Of a stretch of 64,000 nucleotides of DNA, positions 24,957 through 32,973 are shown in pieces; within the stretch, counting starts at the first letter, position 1; every line of letters starts with the position of its first letter. Position numbers and translations under genes: made by a program. The DNA lies in the NCBI RefSeq assembly GCF_046224405.1, contig NZ_JBJXRK010000010.1, forward strand, positions 5,495-69,494. The letters are read 5' to 3'. This stretch comes from Gudongella sp046224405. Lineage in GTDB: Bacteria; Bacillota; Clostridia; Tissierellales; Tissierellaceae. Under the pieces are notes generated by a model. It had not been told where the DNA came from and made no database searches. It saw only the letters and a program-made list of their open reading frames with translations.

Positions 24957-25004
24957 GTCATAAATTGGCCTAAAATAATCTTTTGCAATGAATTTGATAA
25001 CAAT

Positions 25005-25032
25005 TTGACAAAGAAAAGGGTATAAATATTAT
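25005..25032 (+). promoter_or_regulatory. Sigma-A promoter of the alpha/beta hydrolase gene
   Basis: TTGACA at 25005-25010, 16-bp spacer, TATTAT at 25027-25032. The -10 overlaps an upstream in-frame ATG (25031), so that ATG would lie before the transcription start and cannot be used on this transcript. Confidence 0.65.
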
Positions 25033-25093
25033 GGGAAAACATCCCAGGGAAACTATAGGGTTGGTTGTTGTTGATGCGTGGAGGTGCATTGAA

Positions 25094-25945
25094 GTGAAGG
25101 AAGGATATATTGAAGGTGCAAAGGGAAGGCTTTGGTATTCAGTCTACGGGGAGGACAGGAAAGGGACGCCGTTACTGGTGGTTCATGGAGGGCCCGGATT
25201 TCTATCCATGCCCCAGGTCTTAAGTGACCTAGCAGATGAAAGGCCTGTTTATTTCTACGACCAGCTGGGATGTGGCAAGTCAGACAAGGCAAAGGATATG
25301 GACGATTATTCTGTGGAATATTACACCAAGGAGCTGGATGATGTAATTGAGGGGTTGGAACTGTCTGAAGTTATACTTTTTGGTCACTCATGGGGAGCTG
25401 GACTGGTCTGTTCCCACATGCTAGAGAATAAGCCCGAAGGTGTCAAGGCTCTGATACTTTCGTCTCCATACTTAAGTACACCAATATGGGAAGAGGATAT
25501 GAAGAAGCTGGTATCCAAATTGCCGGAGCCAATGGTAGAAATAATTAGGAAGGCAGAAAGTGATCATGAGTATGGGGAAGATTATTTTGGAGTAATGATG
25601 GAGTTCTACAAGAGACACATGTATACCCATACACCATTCCCTGGGTACCTGATGGAGGCAATTGGAGCAATAAATCAGGAATTGTACGGCGTTATGTGGG
25701 GACCAAGTGACCTTGAGCTTACAGGAAAGCTGAGAAGCTTTGACCTTTCCCCAAGACTTGGCGAGATTACTGTACCGGTACTTTTAATTTGTGGAGATAG
25801 GGATGAAATGGATGTAAGGACATTAAGGGACTTCCAGATGGCAATGTCCAAGGGACAGATGGCGGTTATCCCAGATGCAGGTCATATGAACCATCTTGAA
25901 AAGCCTGATATATTCAAGGCCGTTGTCAGGGACTTTCTGGATTAG
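25094..25945 (+). CDS. Proline iminopeptidase-like alpha/beta hydrolase (peptidase family S33)
   Basis: 283 residues from GTG at 25094. HGGPG (oxyanion region), the nucleophile elbow GHSWGAGL, Asp of CGDRDEMD and His of DAGHMNHLEKP form the S33 catalytic set. These cytoplasmic enzymes release N-terminal residues, often proline, from peptides. GTG is preferred over the upstream ATG (25031) because GGAGGTG lies 7 nt before it, the protein then starts with the family-typical KEGYIEG, and the promoter -10 overlaps the other ATG. Confidence 0.85.
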   Translation: MKEGYIEGAKGRLWYSVYGEDRKGTPLLVVHGGPGFLSMPQVLSDLADERPVYFYDQLGCGKSDKAKDMDDYSVEYYTKELDDVIEGLELSEVILFGHSWGAGLVCSHMLENKPEGVKALILSSPYLSTPIWEEDMKKLVSKLPEPMVEIIRKAESDHEYGEDYFGVMMEFYKRHMYTHTPFPGYLMEAIGAINQELYGVMWGPSDLELTGKLRSFDLSPRLGEITVPVLLICGDRDEMDVRTLRDFQMAMSKGQMAVIPDAGHMNHLEKPDIFKAVVRDFLD

Positions 25946-25961
25946 GATCTATAAATCAATG

Positions 25962-25990
25962 AGGAGTACACAAGGTGGTACTCCTTTTTC
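25962..25990 (+). terminator. Terminator after the hydrolase gene
   Basis: 8-bp perfect stem (25962-25969 with 25978-25985) followed by a T-run from 25984. Confidence 0.85.
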
Positions 25991-26060
25991 TGTGGGTGAC
26001 CTTCTATGTTTGCCAGACACCCAAGTCATATGTGAATTGTCTTATACCCCCCAACAGTAT

Positions 26061-26089
26061 TTGACTTAAATCTATTAAAGTATTATTAT
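26061..26089 (+). promoter_or_regulatory. Sigma-A promoter of the DUF401-like gene
   Basis: TTGACT (26061-26066), 17-bp spacer, TATTAT (26084-26089), 33 nt before the ATG. Confidence 0.7.
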
Positions 26090-26121
26090 TAATGTACCAA
26101 TGAAAAATCAAGGAGAAAATA

Positions 26122-27327
26122 ATGGACATAATAAAACTAGTAGCGGTATTTGCAATAATCGTAGTTGTAATGAGGATGAACAAGCCTCTGTATATATCAG
26201 TGACAGTGGGCTCAATCGCCACAGCGCTTCTTTATGGAGTAGGATCAGCGGAGCTGCTAAATGTCTTAAGGAATGGAGTATTTGGAAGGACAACAATAAC
26301 CCTGGTGCTTGCATTCTATTCCATAACATTCCTGCAGAGGATGCTTGAAAAGAGGGGACACCTTATTCAGGCAGAAAGGTCCCTTACAAACATTTTCAAC
26401 TCAAGAAGGGTCAACGCAATGATCGCCCCCTTCATAATAGGATTGCTGCCATCAGCAGGGGCTGTCTTGATCGCTTCGCCCATTGTGGACAAGGCAGCTG
26501 GGGATGACCTTACCCAGGAGGAAAAGACCTTTGTAACCTCCTTCTACAGGCATATTTCAGAAGCCTTCCTTCCCACCTATGCATCCATAATACTTGCTGT
26601 GAATCTTAGTGGAATCAAGATGACAAGCTTTATCCTTGGGATGCTTCCCATGATTCTCATACTGTTTATTCTGGGCTATGTCTTTTATGTAAGGAAGATA
26701 CCCAAGGTGGAGAAAAGACTTGAGGGGGTGGACCGCGGCTATGAATGGAAAAGGTTGATTGAGGCACTGTGGACCATTATCCTCACAATAGTCATTATCC
26801 TTGTGCTGGGAGTCCCTGTGCACCTAAGTGTGATCCCGGTTATAATTCTCTCCTATATAATCAACAGGTTCAAGTACAGGGAAATCAAATCCATGTTCTA
26901 CACAGCCTTTGAAAAAAAGCTGATAATGACAACAGTGGTGATCATGGTTTTCAAGGAGCTTTTAATAGAGACAGGAGTAATAGAGAATCTGCCGGACTAC
27001 TTTGCAGCCCTGGCAGTTCCACCGGTTGTAATATTCGGACTTATTTTCTTCTTCGGAACCCTGGTGGCGGGATCCCAGGCAATGATTGCACTGGCCCTTC
27101 CAATAGCTATTGCAACAATACCATCTGGGGGACTGAGCCTTGTGGTATTCCTGATGTCAATCAACTACATCGCAATGCAGATATCACCTACACACATTTG
27201 CCTTGCAATAATAACAGAGGAGCACGGGACATCCTTCCTCTCCCTTGTGAGAAAGACAATGCCGGTGCTGGTATCCTTTGTGCTGATAGCATCAGCCTAC
27301 AGCTACCTGCTATACACTCTTATGTAA
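26122..27327 (+). CDS. DUF401-family integral membrane protein
   Basis: 401 residues with about ten to eleven hydrophobic segments. IAPFIIGLLPSAGAVLIASPIVDKAA near 100-125, SFYRHISEAFLPTYASIILA near 140-160 and the C-terminal MSINYIAMQISPTHICLAIITEEHG resemble the DUF401 group of the ion-transporter superfamily (related to GntP/CitMHS-type folds). Likely a secondary transporter; substrate unknown. AAGGAG precedes the ATG. It has its own promoter and terminator. Confidence 0.75.
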   Translation: MDIIKLVAVFAIIVVVMRMNKPLYISVTVGSIATALLYGVGSAELLNVLRNGVFGRTTITLVLAFYSITFLQRMLEKRGHLIQAERSLTNIFNSRRVNAMIAPFIIGLLPSAGAVLIASPIVDKAAGDDLTQEEKTFVTSFYRHISEAFLPTYASIILAVNLSGIKMTSFILGMLPMILILFILGYVFYVRKIPKVEKRLEGVDRGYEWKRLIEALWTIILTIVIILVLGVPVHLSVIPVIILSYIINRFKYREIKSMFYTAFEKKLIMTTVVIMVFKELLIETGVIENLPDYFAALAVPPVVIFGLIFFFGTLVAGSQAMIALALPIAIATIPSGGLSLVVFLMSINYIAMQISPTHICLAIITEEHGTSFLSLVRKTMPVLVSFVLIASAYSYLLYTLM

Positions 27328-27357
27328 AAAGCAGTGGAAAATTTTCCACTGCTTTTT
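27327..27357 (+). terminator. Terminator after DUF401-like gene
   Basis: AAAAGCAGTGGAAA pairs with TTTTCCACTGCTTTT across 27327-27357; the stem ends in a T-run and starts at the stop codon. Confidence 0.9.
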
Positions 27358-27393
27358 GCTAACAACCAATCACTAGATTATTCGACTAGACTC

Positions 27394-27462
27394 AGATACC
27401 CTGTCAATGAAATATATCAAAATCAAAGTTTTTGGATACCTCTATTGCTGGGCACTTATGAC
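27394..27462 (-). repeat. Structured dispersed repeat, divergent copy (minus orientation)
   Basis: Read on the minus strand it has the order GTGCCCAGCAATAG, an imperfect hairpin around AAACTTTGATTTTG, then CATTGACAGGGTATC. It matches the copy at 30827-30892 and, more distantly, those in front of purC and purB. This copy has the least regular hairpin. Confidence 0.65.
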
Positions 27463-27671
27463 TATAAGGTTTTCAGTTGTGAATTGTGAGTTGTGAACTG
27501 AGAATTGTCACTGCAGGTTGTATTGGCTCCGCAGGTCTTGCTGTAGGGGCAGCCCGAGCACTTGACCCCATTCTTCCTGTCCCTTGATATTTTCAGAAGG
27601 GACAAGCCTACAACCGTCGCTATCATAATCAATACTATTATACGTCCAATCAACCTAGGCAGCATCCTCAA
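27462..27671 (-). CDS. Small Cys-rich membrane peptide, FeoB-associated-protein-like
   Basis: 69 residues: one N-terminal membrane helix (LIGRIIVLIMIATVVGLSLL), a basic stretch, then CSGCPYSKTC, the C-x2-C-x5-C type motif of the short FeoB-associated/virus-attachment-p12-like family. No feoAB genes are adjacent. AGGAGGGG lies 6 nt before TTG at 27671, with ATG 6 nt further on as an alternative. The last 14 residues are encoded by a low-complexity repeat (TTGTGAATTGTGAGTTGTGA), so the natural C-terminus may have been altered by repeat insertion. Confidence 0.65.
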   Translation of the reverse strand: MRMLPRLIGRIIVLIMIATVVGLSLLKISRDRKNGVKCSGCPYSKTCGANTTCSDNSQFTTHNSQLKTL

Positions 27672-27774
27672 AGAACACCCCTCCTAAAAGGCAAGTTAAC
27701 CCTGGCCAACAATTCATATTCTATTTTGTGGCTGGGATATGTCAATACTTTTTCTGAAATAAGAATTATGAGCA

Positions 27775-27798
27775 TTTACCATGTTTGGACATGGTAAA
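27775..27798. promoter_or_regulatory. Inverted repeat upstream of SDR copy 2
   Basis: Perfect 10-bp arms TTTACCATGT (27775-27784) and ACATGGTAAA (27789-27798) around TTGG. Compact enough for a dimeric regulator; the arm sequence differs from the one upstream of SDR copy 1. Confidence 0.5.
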
Positions 27799-27860
27799 TT
27801 GAGATTAATATATTGAACAAATAAATTTTTTGATAAACTTGTTTAAAATTTAACATGATA

Positions 27861-27869
27861 TGGTATAAT
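27861..27869 (+). promoter_or_regulatory. Extended -10 promoter of SDR copy 2
   Basis: TGGTATAAT at 27861-27869 has the TGnTATAAT extended -10; the -35 is weak. It lies 40 nt before the ATG. Confidence 0.55.
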
Positions 27870-27908
27870 ATGATTGTGGAATAATTAACAAACAAAAGGA
27901 GAGATATT

Positions 27909-28676
27909 ATGGCAAGATTATTTAGCTTGGAAGGTAAGGTAGCACTGGTAACGGGAGCATCCTCAGGACTTGGAGTACAGTTTGCAACTGCACTTGCAAA
28001 GCAGGGAGCGGATGTTGCACTTCTTGCAAGAAGAAAGGAAAAGCTTGAAAAGGTAAAAGCTGACCTTGAGGCACTTGGAGTAAAGGCATTGGCGGTTGAA
28101 TGCGACGTGACGGATGTCAAGCAGATCAAGGATGCCGTAAAGGAAGTTAAGGACCATTTCGGCAAGATTGATATATTGGTAAACAACGCAGGAATTGGCT
28201 TTATGGCACCTGCTGAGGAACAATCAGATGAAGACTGGCTGAAGACAGTTGACATTAACCTTAACGGAGTTTACTTTGTTGCCAGGGAAGTTGGTAAGAT
28301 AATGGTTGAGCAGAAGTACGGAAAAGTAATAAACATCGGCTCAATTCATAGCACGGCAGCGATGATGGGGTCTGGAATTTCAGCCTATGCTGCAACCAAG
28401 GGTGGAGTCAAGATGTTGACCAAGGCTCTTGCCACAGAATGGGCTCAATACAATATAACAGTAAATACAATCGGCCCTGCTTACTTTGCCAGCGAGATGA
28501 CTCAGGATGTAGTATCGGACAAGTCATTCGAAGCTGTTGTAAAGACCTACTGCCCAATGGGAAGGATAGGGCAGGAAGGGGAGCTTGATGGGGCCATAGT
28601 CTACTTCGCATCTGACGCATCAAGCTACACCACTGGCCAGTACCTTGCAGTTGACGGAGGCTGGACAGCAATCTAA
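27909..28676 (+). CDS. Short-chain dehydrogenase/reductase (gluconate 5-dehydrogenase-like), copy 2
   Basis: 255 residues, the same length as copy 1 at 23375 and differing at only a few dozen positions by eye. TGASSGLG, NNAG, Ser144, Tyr160 and Lys164 (SAYAATKGG) and the C-terminal VDGGWTA are kept. AAAGGAG precedes the ATG. The upstream sequences of the two copies differ, so they are probably expressed under different conditions. Third-codon differences are frequent, meaning the duplication is not very recent or selection holds the proteins alike. Confidence 0.9.
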   Translation: MARLFSLEGKVALVTGASSGLGVQFATALAKQGADVALLARRKEKLEKVKADLEALGVKALAVECDVTDVKQIKDAVKEVKDHFGKIDILVNNAGIGFMAPAEEQSDEDWLKTVDINLNGVYFVAREVGKIMVEQKYGKVINIGSIHSTAAMMGSGISAYAATKGGVKMLTKALATEWAQYNITVNTIGPAYFASEMTQDVVSDKSFEAVVKTYCPMGRIGQEGELDGAIVYFASDASSYTTGQYLAVDGGWTAI

Positions 28677-28696
28677 TAGAATCAGTATGGAATCGA

Positions 28697-28738
28697 AATG
28701 AGGCCATAGCTTATTATCAAGCTATAGCCTCATTTTTG
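28697..28738 (+). terminator. Terminator after SDR copy 2
   Basis: 16-bp stem with a single mismatch (28697-28712 with 28719-28734) and T-run. Confidence 0.88.
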
Positions 28739-28843
28739 CTTATTAGATTTTACCTTTAACATGATTTATCGTCATCTCGACCTTGTGGAGACATCTTTCT
28801 TCTTAACATTATTCATTATTCACTGTACAATGTTCATTGCATT

Positions 28844-30004
28844 TTACAGTTCCTTGATAAGTTCGGCATAGACCTCACATGCCTCGACAATCTTATCAAC
28901 AGCACATCTTTCATCCCTCATATGGGCAAGCTTGTACTCCCCGGGCCCAAAGCCGATTGTGGGAACGCCCATTGAAATGGGGGTGATGGCGTTTGTCCCG
29001 AAATCCCAGAAGTCAAAACCTTTAGGCTCCTCATTGTATATATTTGAATAGGCCCTTATTAGTGACTGTGTCAGCTGGTGATCCTTCTGGATCTTCCATG
29101 GATCGTGCATAGGCTGGTAGACAAGGTCCTTGCCCTTCCAGGTTGTGTGATAGAGGGTCCCAACCTCCCAGGAGGCATCCTTGCCCTGGATCAGCCTGTC
29201 CATCGCCTCCTCCACCTGGTCCAGGGTCTCCCCGAGAACCAGTCTTCTGTCCAGGTAGATTGCACATTCGCTTGGAACCGCATTAAGGGATGCGCTGACG
29301 CTTGATATGTCAGAGAGGACAACCGTTCCGTGGGGCTCGTTTTCCTTATACAGGGACTTGTTCAGTTCATCAACCCTGGTTATTATTTCAGCCATTTCAT
29401 AGACTGCATTGACTCCCTTCTCCGGTGCAGACCCGTGGGCTGAGACACCGTGGGTCCTGATCCTGATCTGGGCCTTTCCCTTGTGGCCAAGGGTGATGAC
29501 ATTGTCACTTGGCTCGCATATGATACAGTAGTCAGGCTTAAGGTCAAGCTCCTTGTACAGGTGCTTCAGGTTCTCACCGTCGCAGAACTCCTCGCAGACG
29601 GTCCCTGTCACATAGACAGTCTTGCCCTCGAGGTAGCCCAGGTCCCTTGCCCTGGCAGCTGCATAAACACTTGCTCCAAGGGCGGACTTCATATCCACGC
29701 TGCCACGTCCCCAAAGATAGCCCTCCTGGATATCGCCTGAGAAGGGAGGGTACTTCCATTCATCGGGATCATTAACCTGTACCGTGTCCATATGGCTGTC
29801 AAAGTGGATGATCTTTGGCCCGTCCCCAATCCTTCCAACAACATTTCCCGTTGAATCTATGAAGACCTCATCATAGCCAAGCTTCTCCATCTCCTCCTTT
29901 ACAAGGTTTGCGTAATCTCCTTCCTGGTCTGTGTAGCTTCTGGTCTGAACAGACCTTTGCACAAATGCTATTAGTTCCTGATCTTTATTCATTTCGAACA
30001 TCAT
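28844..30004 (-). CDS. M20-family metallohydrolase, YgeY-like
   Basis: 386 residues. Metal ligands of M20 enzymes are visible: HFDSHMDTV, GRGSVDMKSALG, TVCEEFCDGEN and the C-terminal AHMRDERC. The lid domain (HGVSAHGSAPEKGVNAVYEM) is also present. CEEFCDGENLKHL and the overall pattern fit the YgeY group, often called selenium-metabolism hydrolase because it clusters with selenate-linked purine/pyrimidine genes; such genes are absent here. It starts 33 nt after the ABC ATPase gene, so it may hydrolyse the imported compound. Three ATGs near the 5' end (30004, 30001, 29992) leave the exact start open. Confidence 0.85.
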   Translation of the reverse strand: MMFEMNKDQELIAFVQRSVQTRSYTDQEGDYANLVKEEMEKLGYDEVFIDSTGNVVGRIGDGPKIIHFDSHMDTVQVNDPDEWKYPPFSGDIQEGYLWGRGSVDMKSALGASVYAAARARDLGYLEGKTVYVTGTVCEEFCDGENLKHLYKELDLKPDYCIICEPSDNVITLGHKGKAQIRIRTHGVSAHGSAPEKGVNAVYEMAEIITRVDELNKSLYKENEPHGTVVLSDISSVSASLNAVPSECAIYLDRRLVLGETLDQVEEAMDRLIQGKDASWEVGTLYHTTWKGKDLVYQPMHDPWKIQKDHQLTQSLIRAYSNIYNEEPKGFDFWDFGTNAITPISMGVPTIGFGPGEYKLAHMRDERCAVDKIVEACEVYAELIKEL

Positions 30005-30037
30005 CCTTTCTTTATGTCTATTTATTTGTCATCCCAA

Positions 30038-30730
30038 CTAAAATTCCCTCTCAAGCATCATCTTCATCTTGACCATATTCTCCTCATTGGGCTCAAGAAG
30101 GTACATGTTCTGTATGATCCTCTTGACCCTGCTTGGCTTGTCGCTTAGGACAACGATCCTATCCCCAAGTCTTATGGCCTCATCAAGGTCATGGGTCACA
30201 AGGACACATGACCGGTTCTCCATATCCATCAGTTCCCTGAAAAAGTCCATTATGACCTTCTTGTTTGAGATATCAATGGAGGAGAAGGGTTCATCCATAA
30301 GAAGGAGGGAGGAGGGGTAGATAAAGGCCCTCAGGATTCCGATCCTCTTTTTCATTCCACCACTGAGCTCTTCAGGGTAGTAGTCCTTGTATTCAAGGAG
30401 TCCAACCTTATCCAGATAGTCCTCAACAAGCCCGTCCTTGTCCAAGATATCATCATTGCCGCTCAATACAAAGCGGAGGTTCTCCTTGACGGTTCGCCAT
30501 GGTATAAGCCTGTCCTCCTGGAAGACAAAAGAAAGCACAGAATCCTTGAAACCAATGACCTGGCCGGAATCAGGCTTCTCAATATCCGATATGATGTTAA
30601 GAAGCGTGGTCTTGCCGCAGCCGGAAGGGCCGAGGATGCAGGTTGTTCCACCTTGGACAAAATCAATTGAGATATCCTCAAGGACCAGGAGGTCATTGAA
30701 TTTTTTGGTTATGTTCTCGATTCTGTACAT
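30038..30730 (-). CDS. ABC importer ATP-binding protein, nitrate/sulfonate/taurine-type
   Basis: 230 residues. Walker A GPSGCGKTT, Q-loop FVFQEDRLIPW, signature LSGGMKKRIGILRAF, Walker B LLMDEPFSSID and the switch His in VTHDLDEA. It belongs with the permease (31127) and binding protein (31863) genes, but is separated from the permease by 396 bp filled with repeats, an unusual gap for an ABC operon. Confidence 0.92.
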   Translation of the reverse strand: MYRIENITKKFNDLLVLEDISIDFVQGGTTCILGPSGCGKTTLLNIISDIEKPDSGQVIGFKDSVLSFVFQEDRLIPWRTVKENLRFVLSGNDDILDKDGLVEDYLDKVGLLEYKDYYPEELSGGMKKRIGILRAFIYPSSLLLMDEPFSSIDISNKKVIMDFFRELMDMENRSCVLVTHDLDEAIRLGDRIVVLSDKPSRVKRIIQNMYLLEPNEENMVKMKMMLEREF

Positions 30731-31126
30731 ATAATCACATCCTTGTTTTGTCTTCCCGACCGTAGCGGAGGGATCTCTCTTTTCTCAATCAATTACCTAC
30801 TAAACCCTAGATTTCTCCTATACAGTCGGATACCCTCTCAATGAAATAACTCAAAATCAAAGATTTTGATTATTTCTATTGCCGGGCACTTATGACAAAT
30901 AAGTTGTCATCTCGAGCTTGTCGAGAGATCACTCTTCTATCTTTTCCTAACCAACCGACCAACTCTCTTCTTACTTTTTAACTCTTAACTCTTAATTTTC
31001 TTCTCCATTGTACTTTGTTCATTGACCTTATTCTTTCCACTAACTCCTAACCACCTGACCAACCGACCAACTCTCTTCTTACTTTTTAACTCTTAACTCT
31101 TAATTTTCTTCTCCATTGTTCAATGT
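30731..31126. repeat. Repeat-filled gap inside the ABC transporter gene cluster
   Basis: Contents: a minus-orientation structured repeat (30827-30892); GTCATCTCGAG-type short dispersed repeats at about 30748-30775 and 30905-30930; and a direct repeat of about 60 bp, nearly perfect, at 30951-31025 and 31059-31147 (CCAACCGACCAACTCTCTTC followed by low-complexity TTAACTCTTAACTC). The second copy runs into the 3' end of the permease gene and supplies its last codons. No gene is seen. Confidence 0.8.
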
Positions 31127-31888
31127 TCATTGTACTTTGTTCATTGACGATATCTTCTGCTTTCCACTTTCAACTAATACCTGCAAAACCTTCGAAATAA
31201 CAAGAATAACCACAATCCATGCAAACACTCCCGACGTATTGAGATACATCCTCTGAAGCTGTAGATTCCCCCCAATTGAAAACCCGGGCTGGGAAAGGAC
31301 CTCTCCTGCAACAACCATCTTAAGTGTCGTTGACAGGGTGGTGGCGGATATGTTTGACAGCCCGTGTACAATCACCGGTATGTATATATCCCTTATAAGT
31401 GCAAGTCTCTTGACCTTGTAGACCCTGGCCATCTGGAGGATCCCCCTGTCCACCTCATCAAGGGAGACAAGGACCGTCTGGTACATGATTGGAAAGACCA
31501 CAAGAAAGCCCACAAAAAGGGGAACAAGGCTGCTGTGCAGCCAGATCAGTGCAAGAAGTATGATAGCAATGACAGGAACAGAGCTAAGGAATTCCACAAA
31601 GGGATTTAACAGGAGCCTCACAGGCCTTGACCACTTGGAAATGCCGCCAAAAAAAACAGCAAGAAGCAGGGAGGAAACAAATCCTCCAAGGCTTCTTGCC
31701 ATTGTATATAATATCGTCTTTAGAAATCCATCGGTTCCAGCTATTTCAAACAGGCTGTTCAAGGTAGCCAGAGGGGAGGGGATAAGGACCTCCTTGCCCA
31801 CAAAAATAGACAAGAGAAACCAAGCCCCGATCAGGATAAGACCGGAGACAAGCTTAAGACCTTTATCTTGTGTAGTAGATATCTTCAT
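31127..31888 (-). CDS. ABC importer permease, nitrate/sulfonate/taurine-type
   Basis: 253 residues, six membrane segments, with the EAA-like cytoplasmic loop ARVYKVKRLALIRDIYIPVI. The start at 31888 follows GGAGGAG with 9-nt spacing and overlaps the binding-protein gene by 26 bp. The last residues (MNKVQ) and the stop lie in a dispersed low-complexity repeat, so the C-terminus may be shifted from its ancestral form. Confidence 0.88.
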   Translation of the reverse strand: MKISTTQDKGLKLVSGLILIGAWFLLSIFVGKEVLIPSPLATLNSLFEIAGTDGFLKTILYTMARSLGGFVSSLLLAVFFGGISKWSRPVRLLLNPFVEFLSSVPVIAIILLALIWLHSSLVPLFVGFLVVFPIMYQTVLVSLDEVDRGILQMARVYKVKRLALIRDIYIPVIVHGLSNISATTLSTTLKMVVAGEVLSQPGFSIGGNLQLQRMYLNTSGVFAWIVVILVISKVLQVLVESGKQKISSMNKVQ

Positions 31889-32831
31889 CAGGCAGCGCTC
31901 CTCCGATAAAGTCAGGGGCAAAGTCCATGATAGCCTGGTAGTAGTCCTGGTATTCCTCCATTGAATCCTCAATGGGGAAGTTACCTATGTTCATTCTTTC
32001 AATTCCCTGAACCACGGCGGCCTTTGGAGTTCCAAGAAGGAGGTCCTCGGAAAGGTCACCCAGGGCTTCTGGATTTTCGTTTGCCCATTCTATGCTATTA
32101 TTATACTCCATCAGGAACTTTTCCACAAACTCGGGATCCTCTTCCACAAGGGACTTTTTGATCACTATGCATGACTGTGGATAGCCCTTGTCAACTCCCC
32201 TGGCCTGAGCCCAAAGGGAATTGAGGTCAAGGAGAACCTTCATGTTCTCACCCTTCATGACCACACCTGAAAGGGCAGGCTCAGGAAGAACCCCAAGGCT
32301 TGCCTGTCCCGAAAGAAGGAAGGGGCCAACCTCTGCGGCAGAGTTCATGTAGTTTATCTCAACATCCTCCACAGGATCAAGACCATTCTCCTGAAGGACC
32401 ATCAGGAGAACAAGCTCTGGAGTGAGCCCCTTCCCGAAGGTGTGGATGCTTTTACCCTCAAGGTCAGAGACACTGGCCACATCCTCACTTCCAACAATAT
32501 ACAGGTTGCCCCAGGTTGAGGTCCCTGCAATGACGTAGGGAAGGTCCTTGTTGTAGGCCTGGACTGCAAGGTTTGTAGGAATCATTGCAATGTCGGCCTC
32601 CTCCTTTAGGATGCTTGCCGCCAGAAGGTCCGGGGCATTGATGATATTGTAGTCTATCTCCCTGCCAAGGTCAGGGTCCCTATTTATCATATCCGCAGCA
32701 GTAAGGGCGGTGACACCCTCCATGAACACGAAATTCACCGGCTCCTTGGATTGCTCAGGCTGGGCCGCACAGCCGGACAGCAGGGTTGCCAGCATAATGA
32801 TTCCTAAAAGTATTGAAATATATTTTCTCAT
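31863..32831 (-). CDS. ABC importer substrate-binding lipoprotein (SsuA/NMT1/ThiY-like)
   Basis: 322 residues from 32831. Lipoprotein signal MRKYISILLGIIMLATLLSGC with lipidated Cys21, then FVFMEGVTALTAADMINRD and the two-lobe periplasmic fold of this class, including ADIAMIPTNLAVQAYNKD and FGKGLTPELVLLMVLQENGLDP. Ligands of the class include sulfonates, nitrate and thiamin precursors; none can be chosen here. AAGGAGAT precedes the ATG, and a near-consensus promoter lies upstream. Confidence 0.88.
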   Translation of the reverse strand: MRKYISILLGIIMLATLLSGCAAQPEQSKEPVNFVFMEGVTALTAADMINRDPDLGREIDYNIINAPDLLAASILKEEADIAMIPTNLAVQAYNKDLPYVIAGTSTWGNLYIVGSEDVASVSDLEGKSIHTFGKGLTPELVLLMVLQENGLDPVEDVEINYMNSAAEVGPFLLSGQASLGVLPEPALSGVVMKGENMKVLLDLNSLWAQARGVDKGYPQSCIVIKKSLVEEDPEFVEKFLMEYNNSIEWANENPEALGDLSEDLLLGTPKAAVVQGIERMNIGNFPIEDSMEEYQDYYQAIMDFAPDFIGGALPDEDIYYTR

Positions 32832-32873
32832 AATCCATCTCCTTATGTTAATAAAATAACAAACCATGAAATA

Positions 32874-32902
32874 ATAATATACCTTTCCATCCCTTATGTC
32901 AA
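32874..32902 (-). promoter_or_regulatory. Promoter of the ABC importer operon
   Basis: On the minus strand TTGACA (32902-32897), a 17-bp spacer and TATTAT (32879-32874), about 43 nt before the ATG. Confidence 0.8.
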
Positions 32903-32920
32903 CCGTATAGGGACAATTGC

Positions 32921-32956
32921 CAAAGGAAAAGGAGCAGGGTTTAGTCCTGCTCCTTG
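32921..32956 (-). terminator. Terminator after the hydrogenase operon
   Basis: 10-bp stem (32946-32955 with 32929-32938) and TTTTCCTTT on the minus strand, 18 nt after the hydA stop. Confidence 0.82.
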
Positions 32957-32973
32957 ATGAATCTTCAGGTGTT

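Noticed and set aside
29450..29740. Plus-strand frames opposite the M20 hydrolase and other long opposite-strand frames
   Set aside because: They are shadows of well-supported genes with clear catalytic motifs.
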